Assembly: GCA_026874595.1 (NCBI GenBank)
Contig: CM049306.1
Span: 102,191,142-102,255,141, forward strand
Source: Sipunculus nudus
Taxonomy: Eukaryota > Annelida > Sipuncula > Golfingiida > Sipunculidae
DNA: 64,000 bases
Reading direction: 5' to 3'
A program made the translations under genes and the position numbers. Below, in pieces: positions 1-11,400 of the stretch (position 1 is its first letter; each line of letters starts with the position of its first letter). The notes beneath the pieces were generated by a model. That model had not been told where the DNA came from. It worked only from the letters and a program-made list of their open reading frames with translations, and made no database searches.

Positions 1-2360
1 AGGTGAGAGAGGAAGCAGGGAGGTTGACACCAGCACTCAGACATCAATCTCCTGTTTATTATTGTGATACATTATGTAGGTGAGAGAGGAAGCAGGGAGG
101 CTGACACCAGTACTCAGACATCAGTCACCTGTTTATTATTGTGATACTTTATGTAGGTGAGAGAGGAAGCAGGGAGGCTGACACCAGCGCTCAGACATCA
201 ATCTCCTGTTTATTATTGTGATACATCATGTAGGTAAGAGAGGAAGCAGGGACGTGGACACCAGCACTCAGACATCAGTCACCTGTTTATTATTGTGATA
301 CATTATGTAGGTGAGAGAGGAAGCAGGGAGGCTGACACCAGTACTCAGACATCAGTCACCTGTTTATTATTGTGATACATTATGCAGGTGAGAGAGGAAG
401 CAGGGAGGCTGACACCAGTACTCAGACATCAGTCACCTGTTTATTATTGTGATACTTTATGTAGGTGAGAGAGGAAGCAGGGAGGCTGACACCAGTACTC
501 AGACATCAGTCACCTGTTTATTATTGTGATACTTTATGTAGGTGAGAGAGGAAGCAGGGAGGTTGACACCAGCACTCAGACATCAATCTCCTGTTTATTA
601 TTGTGATACTTTATGTAGGTGAGAGAGGAAGCAGGGAGGCTGACACCAGTACTCAGACATCAGTCACCTGTTTATTATTGTGATACTTTATGTAGGTGAG
701 AGAGGAAGCAGGGAGGTTGACACCAGCACTCAGACATCAATCTCCTGTTTATTATTGTGATACTTTATGTAGGTGAGAGAGGAAGCAGGGAGGCTGACAC
801 CAGTACTCAGACATAAATCACCTGTTTATTATTGTGATACATTATGTAGGTAAGAGAGGAAGCAGGGAGATTGACACCAGTACTCAGACATCAGTCACCT
901 GTTTATTATTGTGATACATTATGTAGGTGAGAGAGGAAGCAGGGAGATTGACACCAGCGCTCAGACATCAGTCACCTGTTTATTATTGTGATACTTTATG
1001 TAGGTGAGAGAGGAAGCAGGGAGATTGACACCAGTACTCAGACATCAATCTCCTGTTTATTATTGTGATACATTATGTAGGTGAGAGAGGAAGCAGGGAG
1101 GTTGACACCAGCACTCAGACATCAATCACCCGTTTATTATTGTGATACATTATGTAGGTGAGAGAGGAAGCAGGGAGATTGACACCAGTACTCAGACATC
1201 AGTCACCTGTTTATTATTGTGATACATTATGTAGGTAAGAGAGGAAGCAGGGAGGCTGACACCAGTACTCAGACATCAGTCACCTGTTTATTATTGTGAT
1301 ACATTATGTAGGTAAGAGAGGAAGCAGGGAGGCTGACACCAGTACTCAGACATCAGTCACCTGTTTATTATTGTGATACATTATGTAGGTGAGAGAGGAA
1401 GCAGGGAGGCTGACACCAGCACTCAGACATCAATCTCCTGTTTATTATTGTGATACTTTATGTAGGTGAGAGAGGAAGCAGGGAGGCTGACACCAGTACT
1501 CAGACATAAATCACCTGTTTATTATTGTGATACATTATGTAGGAAAGAGAGGAAGCAGGGAGGTTGACACCAATACTCAGACATCAATCTCCTGTTTATT
1601 ATTGTGATACATTATGTAGGTGAGAGAGGAAGCAGGGAGGTTGACACCAGCACTCAGACATCAATCACCCGTTTATTATTGTGATACATTATGTAGGTGA
1701 GAGAGGAAGCAGGGAGATTGACACCAGTACTCAGACATCAGTCACCTGTTTATTATTGTGATACATTATGTAGGTGAGAGAGGAAGCAGAGAGGTTGACA
1801 CCAGCACTCAGACATCAATCTCCTGTTTATTATTGTGATACATTATGTAGGTGAGAGAGGAAGCAGGGAGGCTGACACCAGTACTCAGACATCAATCACC
1901 CGTTTATTATTGTGATACTTTATGTAGGTGAGAGAGGAAGCAGGGAGGCTGACACCAGTACTCAGACATCAGTCACCTGTTTATTATTGTGATACATTAT
2001 GTAGGTAAGAGAGGAAGCAGGGATGTGGACACCAGCGCTCAGACATCAATCTCCTGTTTATTATTGTGATACATTATGTAGGTGAGAGAGGAAGCAGGGA
2101 GGCTGACACCAGTACTCAGACATCAATCTCCTGTTTATTATTGTGATACTTTATGTAGGTGAGAGAGGAAGCAGGGAGGCTGACACCAGTACTCAGACAT
2201 CAATCACCCGTTTATTATTGTGATACATTATGTAGGTGAGAGAGGAAGCAGGGAGGTTGACACGTGCTCTCAGACATCAATCACGTGTTTTTTATTGTTT
2301 TACATTATGTAGGTGAGAGAGGAAGCAGGGAGGTTGACACCAGCGCTCAGACATCAATCT
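1..2360. repeat. 77-bp minisatellite, 30 full units plus a partial unit
   Basis: Units begin with AGGTGAGAGAGGAAGCAGGG at position 1 and at every position checked of the form 1+77k (78, 155, 1079, 1618, 2234, 2311), so no net indel is seen over 2.3 kb. Units differ by substitutions only, for example CAATCTCCTG, CAGTCACCTG, CAATCACCCG or TAAATCACCTG in the middle and CATTATGT or CTTTATGT at the end. The last full unit (2234-2310) is the most diverged. The final partial unit (from 2311) runs into the splice acceptor of the MCM3AP RRM exon. The array continues past the left edge. It lies in an MCM3AP intron; 77 is not a multiple of 3 and no open frame runs through it. Confidence 0.97.
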
Positions 2361-2367
2361 TCTGCAG

Positions 2368-2491
2368 AAACATCCCGATGAACCTGAACAACAAGCCTTA
2401 TCTCAGTCAGCATTTCTCAAAATATGGCGCCATTACCCACATCCATGTCAACAGGAATAAATTGACTGCAAATATACATTTTGCAACCCAT
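2368..2491 (+). CDS. MCM3AP: MCM3AP exon: first half of RRM domain
   Basis: The acceptor TTCTGCAG ends at 2367 and the donor GTGAGT begins at 2492; the exon ends in phase 0. It encodes 41 complete residues beginning [12 protein letters not shown] and ending HFATH, the first strand-helix-strand part of the RRM-like fold of GANP. The next exon begins [13 protein letters not shown], which completes the second helix. The intron behind it (2492-3065) has no recognisable feature. Confidence 0.9.
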
Positions 2492-5400
2492 GTGAGTGTT
2501 TCATTTGATATTTCAGGTTAAGTTTTGTGCAGTTTTGCTTCATCCCTTCTGTTAAAACATATTTTTACTTATTTTTGCTGATGCTATTTTTCATATTAAT
2601 TAAACTTTTGACTATACTTAATAAATTTGAGTTTTTTTTCAGTAGTTACTAGAGAAATCACTCAAATATAATTATAATTCTCTGAAAATCACCAGTTGTA
2701 AATAAGGAATAACAAGGTAAACATTGGCATGCCCACTGAGTCTTTAGAACTGTGAGTCCACTAATATCCCGAAGCAGAGTACTTTTATGCTGTTTTAATG
2801 ATGTATAATCACCATATCTCACAACCTCTATACAAGCTAACATGATTAGAGACTTGCAGCAGAGTAAGTAGGATACTTGGTGAAATAAACAGCTAGTATT
2901 TTGAACATTCTGCTGTTTGCTAGCAAAACATGTGGGTACTGAATTGAGTAACACATCTACATTAACTAGTATCAAGTTAATTTATTAAATTTAAAAAAAA
3001 GCTTAACTACCATAACCCAGTACATATAACACAATCACTTGCACACCTTATGCATATTTGCACAGGAGGATGCAGTGAGGGCGAAAGAGAATGGACGTGT
3101 TCTCCAAGATGGACTGGCTCCAATCACAATAATACTGAGACCTCCACAGCCAGTGAGAAGCAAAAATACTTCAGAAAGGATTGTAGAGACCAGACAACAA
3201 GTAACAGGGGAGCCATCAGGATATGTGACCAGAAACCCATTCAGCAGTGAAGCCCAGGATGAGATACAAGCCCTGGGAGGTGCAGATTTCTTGGACGATG
3301 TCAGCATCCCTCAAGATCGGCCAGAAGAGGTTCGCCATAAAATGATGCAGGGTCAGGCAGTTGGAACTGGCTTGGAGGTTTCATCTGCACCTACAAAGAG
3401 ACCATTGCTTTCTAATCCGAGGCATGCAAGCAAAGTGACTGGGTATAAACCAGAACCACTTGGTGGAAAACCAGACATCCTGTTTGGTAAAAAGATTGCT
3501 TCTGGAGGTCCAGTGAAAAAGCAAGAAGAGTCTAGTGGATTGTTTGGGAAGAAAACTCAACCTGAAATCACTCAGAGCACAGCTGAGGGCCCCGGTATGT
3601 TGTTTGGTAAGAAAAGTGATACCAAACAAAACACAGAGGAGGGCTTGTTTGGTAACACCAAACTTGACACTGGATCCAAACAGAACATCGGGGAGAGCTC
3701 TGGCTTGCTGTTTGGTAAGCTAACAGAAACCAAACAGAACACAGGAGATGGCTCTGGTATTTTGTTTGGTAAAACCAAGTCTGAAAGTGAAACCAAACTG
3801 AGCACCGGAGTGGGTTCAGGTGGGTTGTTTGGCAAAACAAGTATTGAGAGTTCATCATCATCAACAACAACTTCTCAGCCATCATCTTCTGGTGTGTTTG
3901 GGACAGCACCTACAACAGTCAGTGCTGGGGCATTATTTGGTAAACCTGATTTGTCAGGCAGTAGAGTGGACAGTAGTGGACCAGTAGGATCATTTGCAAC
4001 CTCTACCCCACAGGGCGGATTTGTCTTTAAAACAAATGCTGAGACTGACACCACAAAGAACTTGTTTGGTAAAGGTGCTGATGAGAGTGGAAGTGTCAGT
4101 GCATTTAAAGGATTTGGAACGTCCGCTGGTGGGACAGTGTTTGGATCAAGTGTTGGCATAGATGCACAGGCTGCTACTGATAAAGATAAAGTGACAACTG
4201 GAACACCATCGGTGGCTTTCAGCTTCAAGTCCAGCTCAGATACAGCAGGTACAAAATATGACACTACAACTGATAAAACTCAAGAACTGTTCAAAGCTGC
4301 TTCACAAGGTCATACCGTGCCCTTCAGCTCATTTACATCAGCAGAACAAATGGATGACACTCAGGCTGAAAGTGAGATGCCAACAAAAACTGCTGCCATT
4401 GAAAGTCAAGGGTTGTCTACTGGAGGTTTGCAGGTGGCTCCAGGTACTGTTGATAACAGAGGAGTGTCACCTTCACAACTGAAGAGTGATGATAAAGCAC
4501 TGGAAGTTACTGGTACAGAACCACAGACACTGTTTGGAAAGAAGTTAGTACCGTCTGTGACAGTCACAGTTAGTACAACTGAACAAGGAGGCAATGTTGG
4601 AGAGACAGCATCTAGAAACTTAAAACCAGAAGCTGCAGCAGCCACCAGTGCTTCAAACTTCACCTTTAAGCCTGTGTTTTGCGCCCCCTCAACTGGTGAT
4701 TCTGCTAGTGCCCCAAAGTTCAGCTTTAAGCCAGTCTTTCACTCTGCAGCATCTAGCGACACAGCTGCCCCATCATCGAGTGTTCAACCTCTTGGCAGTA
4801 TTGTAGCACCTGCACCCTCAGTGATCAGTGGAACTGGAATATTTGCCAGAGCAGAACTGACCACCAGGAAGGAGGAAGGGTCTGATCTGAAGGTTGAGTC
4901 CAATCAGCCACCTGCCAGGAGAGACAGGACTGTGAGTCCTGTCACCAGAATCGTCTCCAGCAGTCTGGCTGACAGGACAAGTAGCAGGAGCAGGAGTCGA
5001 TCTCCTAGTCCCCGACCGGGAGGGTCAGGTTCCAGTCCCTCGAGGAGGACGAAACCTGCTGCTACAGTCAAAAGTCAGGTTAAACTAGGTAGGTGGCTGG
5101 TAAATAAGTAATGGGGGGGGGGGGGGGGGGGGGGGACTCAAACAGAATCTGCAGTAACAAAGGACTATTTTATAATCAAAATATTAAGGAAATGGCACTA
5201 TCTGGTGAGTGTAATTTCTGATAAGGCATGTCTGGTTTAGATATGCTGGAGACCAGGGTTTAGTCCCGTGTATGGCTATGAGAGCGGCCCATCCAAAGTT
5301 GGTAGTTTTCTCTGGGACCTCCAGTTTCCTCTACCAAACCCCACCATCAGAGCCATGGAGAATGCTTTACATTAATTATTATAACTAGCTATACAAAATA

Positions 5401-8400
5401 TATGAGTTTATGTTATATTTATGTAATCATTAATCTTAATCTTTACATTCTTATATTATAGATAAGATGAACTTCCATAGAATACCCAGATGTGTACTTA
5501 GACCAGAGCCTCTATTCTTAGTTAAGTGCATGGAGCTGTTGCAGGTATGTTTCATTTTCTCCACAGTACAGTCTGTCATTAATTTTAAGGATGTTTGTAT
5601 TGCAGCAGGATCATCTGTCATGGAACTGAAAGCATTGAGAGGAACAGTAGCCAATACCTCCACTGATCGTCTAACCGTGTTAGAGAACAGAGACAAGATA
5701 CTCCATCAAGGTGAGCCCCTCAGAAATTACTGCTTTTTACTTTTTTATTTATTTTATCTCTGATATCTGTACCTTTATTTTTGGTTTATAACTGTACCAC
5801 AACTGTACTTTTTGTCAAGAATTTTTTTTTCTTCATTTGGGAATGCATTGAAACTTTTCTTTGAATCAAAGTTACCAAAACTCCAACATCCATATTTAAG
5901 TATTCTTGAGGCCAAAAATTCTCTCTTTGTTTCTGAGTTTAGCTCATTTGAAATACCCTATAGTTAAACCAGTAATTTTAGTGGTAATAAGCTCGGCCTC
6001 CTGTCCTGGTGACCTGGGTTTGATTCCTGGTATGGTTAACAGAGGGGGTTGTAGCAGCCCATCCAAGTTGATTATTTTCTTTGGTCCTCAGGTTGCCTCC
6101 ACCATCAGAGGTAACTGAGCACTCACAGTCGTGTCATGGAGAGAGCCTCACATTAATTGACTATTTGCCTAATCTATGTAAAATAAAATGAAAAATTAGA
6201 GAGTTGGTTATATCCATTCATTAAAATATCTTATTTTGGCCAATTTAAATGTTTTTCTCTTAATGTACAAGCATTTTTGAGCATAAATAAATATGATCTG
6301 AGATATATATATATATTAAGTAAACACTGTTAAACCCATGAATTGCTCGGGCTGCAGCTTTTGATAAGAATAATTATATAAGACAGATGTGAAAATATGG
6401 CTGTACATGATTTTCAGAGGGCCATGGTCCAATTTATTCCTGTGAAAGCCCAACCTTGAAAACAAAACTTTTGTTTCTGTTTGCAGCAAGGAAAAGAAAA
6501 CGAGGTAAGACTAAAGGAGAACAGGTGACCCAGGGCACCTGCCGGGATATGTGTCCAGAAAAGGAGCGCTACCTTCGAGAAGACAGGCGCAGACTGGCAT
6601 TATGGGAAGTTTTGCCAGGGACAGAAAGTGTAGGTTGTTCTTCACACATGATCAAACACTGAAACAGCTACTTTTTTTTTTATTTTGCCAATAATATACA
6701 AAATAAGTAACAGCCTATACAGTACCATTGAATTTTTATTTTATGAGTTTATCTCACATCCTCATTCAAATGATAGTGACAATTTTTTAAATGCAGTGAT
6801 CTCAACTTTGATATTATATTCAGCCAGGTTTATCTCTGGAGGGTTCTTTGATCATTGTGTCTCTTTATGAGTGGATCCTTAACACATTTAATAAAAATTA
6901 AAATTCAGATTTGTTGTTAAATATATATAATTAATCATAATCAGTGTTACCATTTTGTTATTATATAAATGTTAGATATTATCTCTTTTTATGTGAGACA
7001 GAGGGACTACTGACACACTGCTGTGTGTAACTTGAGAATGGATGAAACAGTCTAAATTTTTGTTGGAAATATATATGATATATGTGTTGTAATTGTGCTG
7101 TAAGTTGGTTCATAATGAGAGACAAAGATATAGGAGAGAAAATAAGTGGTTATTTTTTAGGGGAAATGAAATATTAACATTTCCCTTTTAATATTATATG
7201 ATACAGACCAATGAACCTGCCAGTATTAGAAGTGAAGTAGCAGGGGTATTTTGGAATGAGATTGATGATACAGGAGATTTGAAGGATTGCTTCCTGTCCA
7301 TATATCAAACACAGTAGAGTTTTTATTATCTGAATACCACAGGAGAGAAGCTGTTCGTTTAGATAAAGAATCAATCATGTATGTTGACATGTGTTAAGAT
7401 ACTTTCAACCTTAAGTCACCACACTGTAGCAGTTTCTTACCAGAGTGAATATGGCAAAAGTGCTGTTAATAATTGCCTATTTAGAAACAGTACCATGCTT
7501 TCTGATTAACTTAATATTTGTGATTATAATTAGCGTCAGCCATCAAATGTCAATGCAGATTGTTGTTGTGTCATAAGTAACTTTACATAACAGCATTTTG
7601 CGTTAAATGGTCATCATTTGATTCTCAGTGTAAGCTTAGCAGATTTAAAATGTTTTGGAAATATTGCATTAATTTTATATATAGTCAACTGTTCAAGACA
7701 TGTTTTTTATTATTACCCAGAACCCTGTTGTTGATCATGTAAGAGCAGTGAAGGAGTACAGCCGATCCTCAGCAGACCAGGTCAGTTGTTTATTTAACAT
7801 ACACATTTTTTTTATATGGAGTATTTGAACACACTTGCCTTATTATTGCTGGTAATTATATACTTTAGTATGTAAACAACATCTGATAACTAGACATACC
7901 TCACTTGTTCATTGATATTGTCATATTTATCTTTGTTTATATATCATATATTATTTTACAGAAACATTTATATACCTTTGTTATTCTCAAATGAAAGTAC
8001 TTCCCTGTTTCTATAACTTTTTTGTACCTTACCATTTGTCTCTGAAAACAACAGGTTCATGAAATTTCAAAAGAGCTTTAAATGAAAGAATTTAAGTTTG
8101 CCCGTTAAACCTATGAACACATTGACATGCAGAATTATTATTTTTAAAAAATTGAAAAGAAATTTAGACTAGCAGCATGATACATCATTTAGATGGATGT
8201 TTAGTGAATGAGCTATCCATTGATAGGTATAATGTGTAATTTTTAAATCCTTTTATTAACCCTGCTGGCTCTCATAGCTTTGTAGGAACCATACTTATAT
8301 TGTGAAGATATAACATCATATCTTTAAATTTGCACATCGCATGAAATGTTCATTGTTTACAGGAGTTTCCTCTGCCACACGAGCTTCGACCTGCCCCTGT

Positions 8401-11400
8401 TCTAGCCTTCACCATGAACTACCTGCTGAACCACATCGTCGACAGAGGCAAGGACGGGGACTGGGGGGAGTGGTATGACTTCCTGTGGAACCGCACCAGG
8501 GGTATCAGAAAGGTCAGAGGTCAAACATAGAAACTGATATATTGTGGAAAGTTCTTAAACATGTCAGTCCTGTACTGTGACTGGAAACTAAAGTGAGGTT
8601 CCACATATCTTTATAAAACCAAACTGATGCTGTCAGTTTTTAGCTCAGCTGACTGTAAGTCATCTGAGCTATAGCGATCACTCTTTGTCCGTCGTCCGTC
8701 CGGCCATCCGGCCGTCTGTCTGTTAACAAGGCACAAATGTAACCGCTGGACCATGAATCTTCTTACTTTACATCCAGAGAGGTCGATGAAAAATCTCCTT
8801 GGAAACCCTGAATTAGGTCTCTGTTACCCATATCCTTCAAGCTATGGGGCCCCAAAGTACCCCCCAGAATAGTCAAAAATTTTATACAAAAACTTCAATA
8901 TCTCATTAAGTACATCACTGATGGTCATGATTTTTGGCATGGATATTGATCATGAGAGGTTCCATCAGTTCCTGCAGACTGGTGGCGCCACCTGTATTTT
9001 TTAGCGAACCTGTGAGCTTATGCGATGGCGCGGCGTGGTCCGTCGTGTGGTGCGGTGTGCGTCGTGCGTCGTCAGGAAGTTGAACTTAGTCATCTGTGCA
9101 AAAAAGCATACTAAACTTAAAATCTCAGAAACGGCTAGAGCTGTAATCACCAAATTTTATACCAATGTTTGTCGTATATGTCAGATCTGATTTTGAGATA
9201 TTGGTGGCGCCACCTAAATTAATGTGTTTTTTACAAGCGAAAATGTAATTTTAAACTCTTCTAGCTTATACACTGATTTATGATGAAACTGTTAAGCTGA
9301 TTGGTTTAAACTTTACAAGAATTATTCTATGGTAGGGTTCTGCCAGTTTTATAAGTATAGATTGGGTAAATACAGCTTTTAAAAAGCATTGTAGCCAATT
9401 GAAAAAAAGGCTTTCTGTGTTTGAAAACAGATTTGACAACTTGCTGAGTTTCAGCAGCCAAGTCAAGAGGTCACTCAGTACAAACAGGTGGGGTCCAGAC
9501 ATCACCATGGCAACTGACCTGGCTCAGGGGGGTGTCTAGACAATGTGTCTAGACGTCTAGACACAATGTTTAGATGCAGAATTCCCAGATTATTGGAACT
9601 ATATCTTTCAACTGTTTGAAAAAACTTGGTTTGCATTTTAAGCAAATCGGGTTTATCATCAGATCACATGTGAACTGCTGCACCCTCATTTTTGGTTGAT
9701 CTCTGACCTTTTCTCACTGCCCAGCGTCCATTTGTGCGTCTGTTCCCACACATAAACCCGCATATCTCGGGAACCGTTTGACCAATCAGGCTAAAAATTT
9801 TGCACAAATGTAGCCCTTTGATAGCTTTATAACATAAACTAAAAATTGTGGCGCCACCTGCAACCATTTTTGCACAGCGTCCATCTGTTCATCCGCTTTG
9901 GGATAACATCACTCATATCTCAGCAGTTGTTTGACTTATCCACCTGAAATTTTGCAGGTTTATACATCCTGGACAGCTTTCTCGATTTTATGACAGGTGG
10001 CACCACCTACATTCACGTTTACTCTGCAGACATCCAAGCTCATATCTGGGGAACCGTTTGACCTATTAGGCCAAAATTTTGCATGTTTATAGATCTCACA
10101 AAGCTCTTCATCATAGGCAAAACTGACGGCGCCACCTGCAACTACTTATGCACAGCGTCCATCTGTTCATCTGCCTTGGGATAAAATCACTCATATCTCA
10201 GCAGAGGTTTGACTAATCCACTTGAAATTTTGCAGGTTTATACATCCTTGACAGCTTTCTCGATTTTATGACAGGTGGCGCCACCTACATTCAGGTTTAC
10301 TCTGCAGACATCCAAGCTCATATCTCAGGAACTGTTTGGCCGATTGGGCCAAAATTTTGCATGTGTATAGATCTCACATAGTTCTTCATCATAGGCAAAA
10401 CTGGTGGCGCCACCTGCAACCGTTTATGCACAGCTCCCACCTGATCATCTGCCTTGGGATAAAATCAATCATATCTCAGCAGTGGTTTGACGTATCCATC
10501 TGAAATTTTGCAGGTTTATACATCCTGGACAGCATTCTTGATTTTATGACAGGTGGCGCCACCTACATTCACATTTACTCTGCAGACATCCAAGCTCATA
10601 TCTCAGGAACCGTTTGACCGATTGGGCCAGAATTTTGCATGTGTATAGATCTCACATAACTCTTCATCATAGGCAAAACTGGTGTTGCCACCTGCAACCA
10701 TTTTTGCACAGCATCCATCTGTTAATCTGCCTTGGAATAATATCACTCTTGTCTCAGCAGTGGTTTGACTTTTCCACCTGAAATTTTGCGGGTTTATACA
10801 TCCTGGACAGCTTTCTCGATTTTATGACAGGTGGCACCACCTACATTCATGTGTACTCTGCAGACATCCAAGCTCATATCTAGGGAACTGTTTGACTGAT
10901 TGGGCCAAACTTTTGCATGTGTATAGATCTCACATAGCTCTTCATGATAGGTGAAGATGGTGGTGCCACCTGCAACCATTTATGCACAGCGTCCATCTGT
11001 TCATCTGCCTTAGGATAAAATCACTCATATCTCAGAAGTGGTTTGACTTATCCACCTAAAATTTTGCAGGTTTATACATCCTGAACAGCTTTCTTGATTT
11101 TATGACAGGTGGCGCCACCTACATTCATGTTTACTCTGTAGACATCCAAGCTCATACTGTGGTTGCCTTTATATCGGCGGGGCTGAATTTTCGCGGTTTT
11201 TGTATTTTTAAAAGTTTCACGGGGTTCTTTTTTCGCGCTCTATCAATAGTCTGGTAGTATATTTTATTATCAAATATGAAACAAAGAACTGTAAGGACAA
11301 AATTATTTCATAAACCGCTGATTTCATGGTTATCCAGGTCTACTATTTCTCTGTCCGGATATATATCATGTTTGAACGGTCACGGACGATTGAGCCAACA

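Noticed and set aside
1-2360. CRISPR-like regular array
   Set aside because: Units are contiguous 77-bp near-copies with no unique spacers, in an animal intron; it is a minisatellite.
3568-4264. Several minus-strand open frames of 80-129 residues
   Set aside because: Shadows of the repetitive FG exon; their composition simply mirrors the plus-strand repeats.
5068-5080. Alternative MCM3AP donor after GTCAG at 5078
   Set aside because: It ends in phase 0 and cannot join any acceptor near 5606 in frame; the donor at 5089 can.
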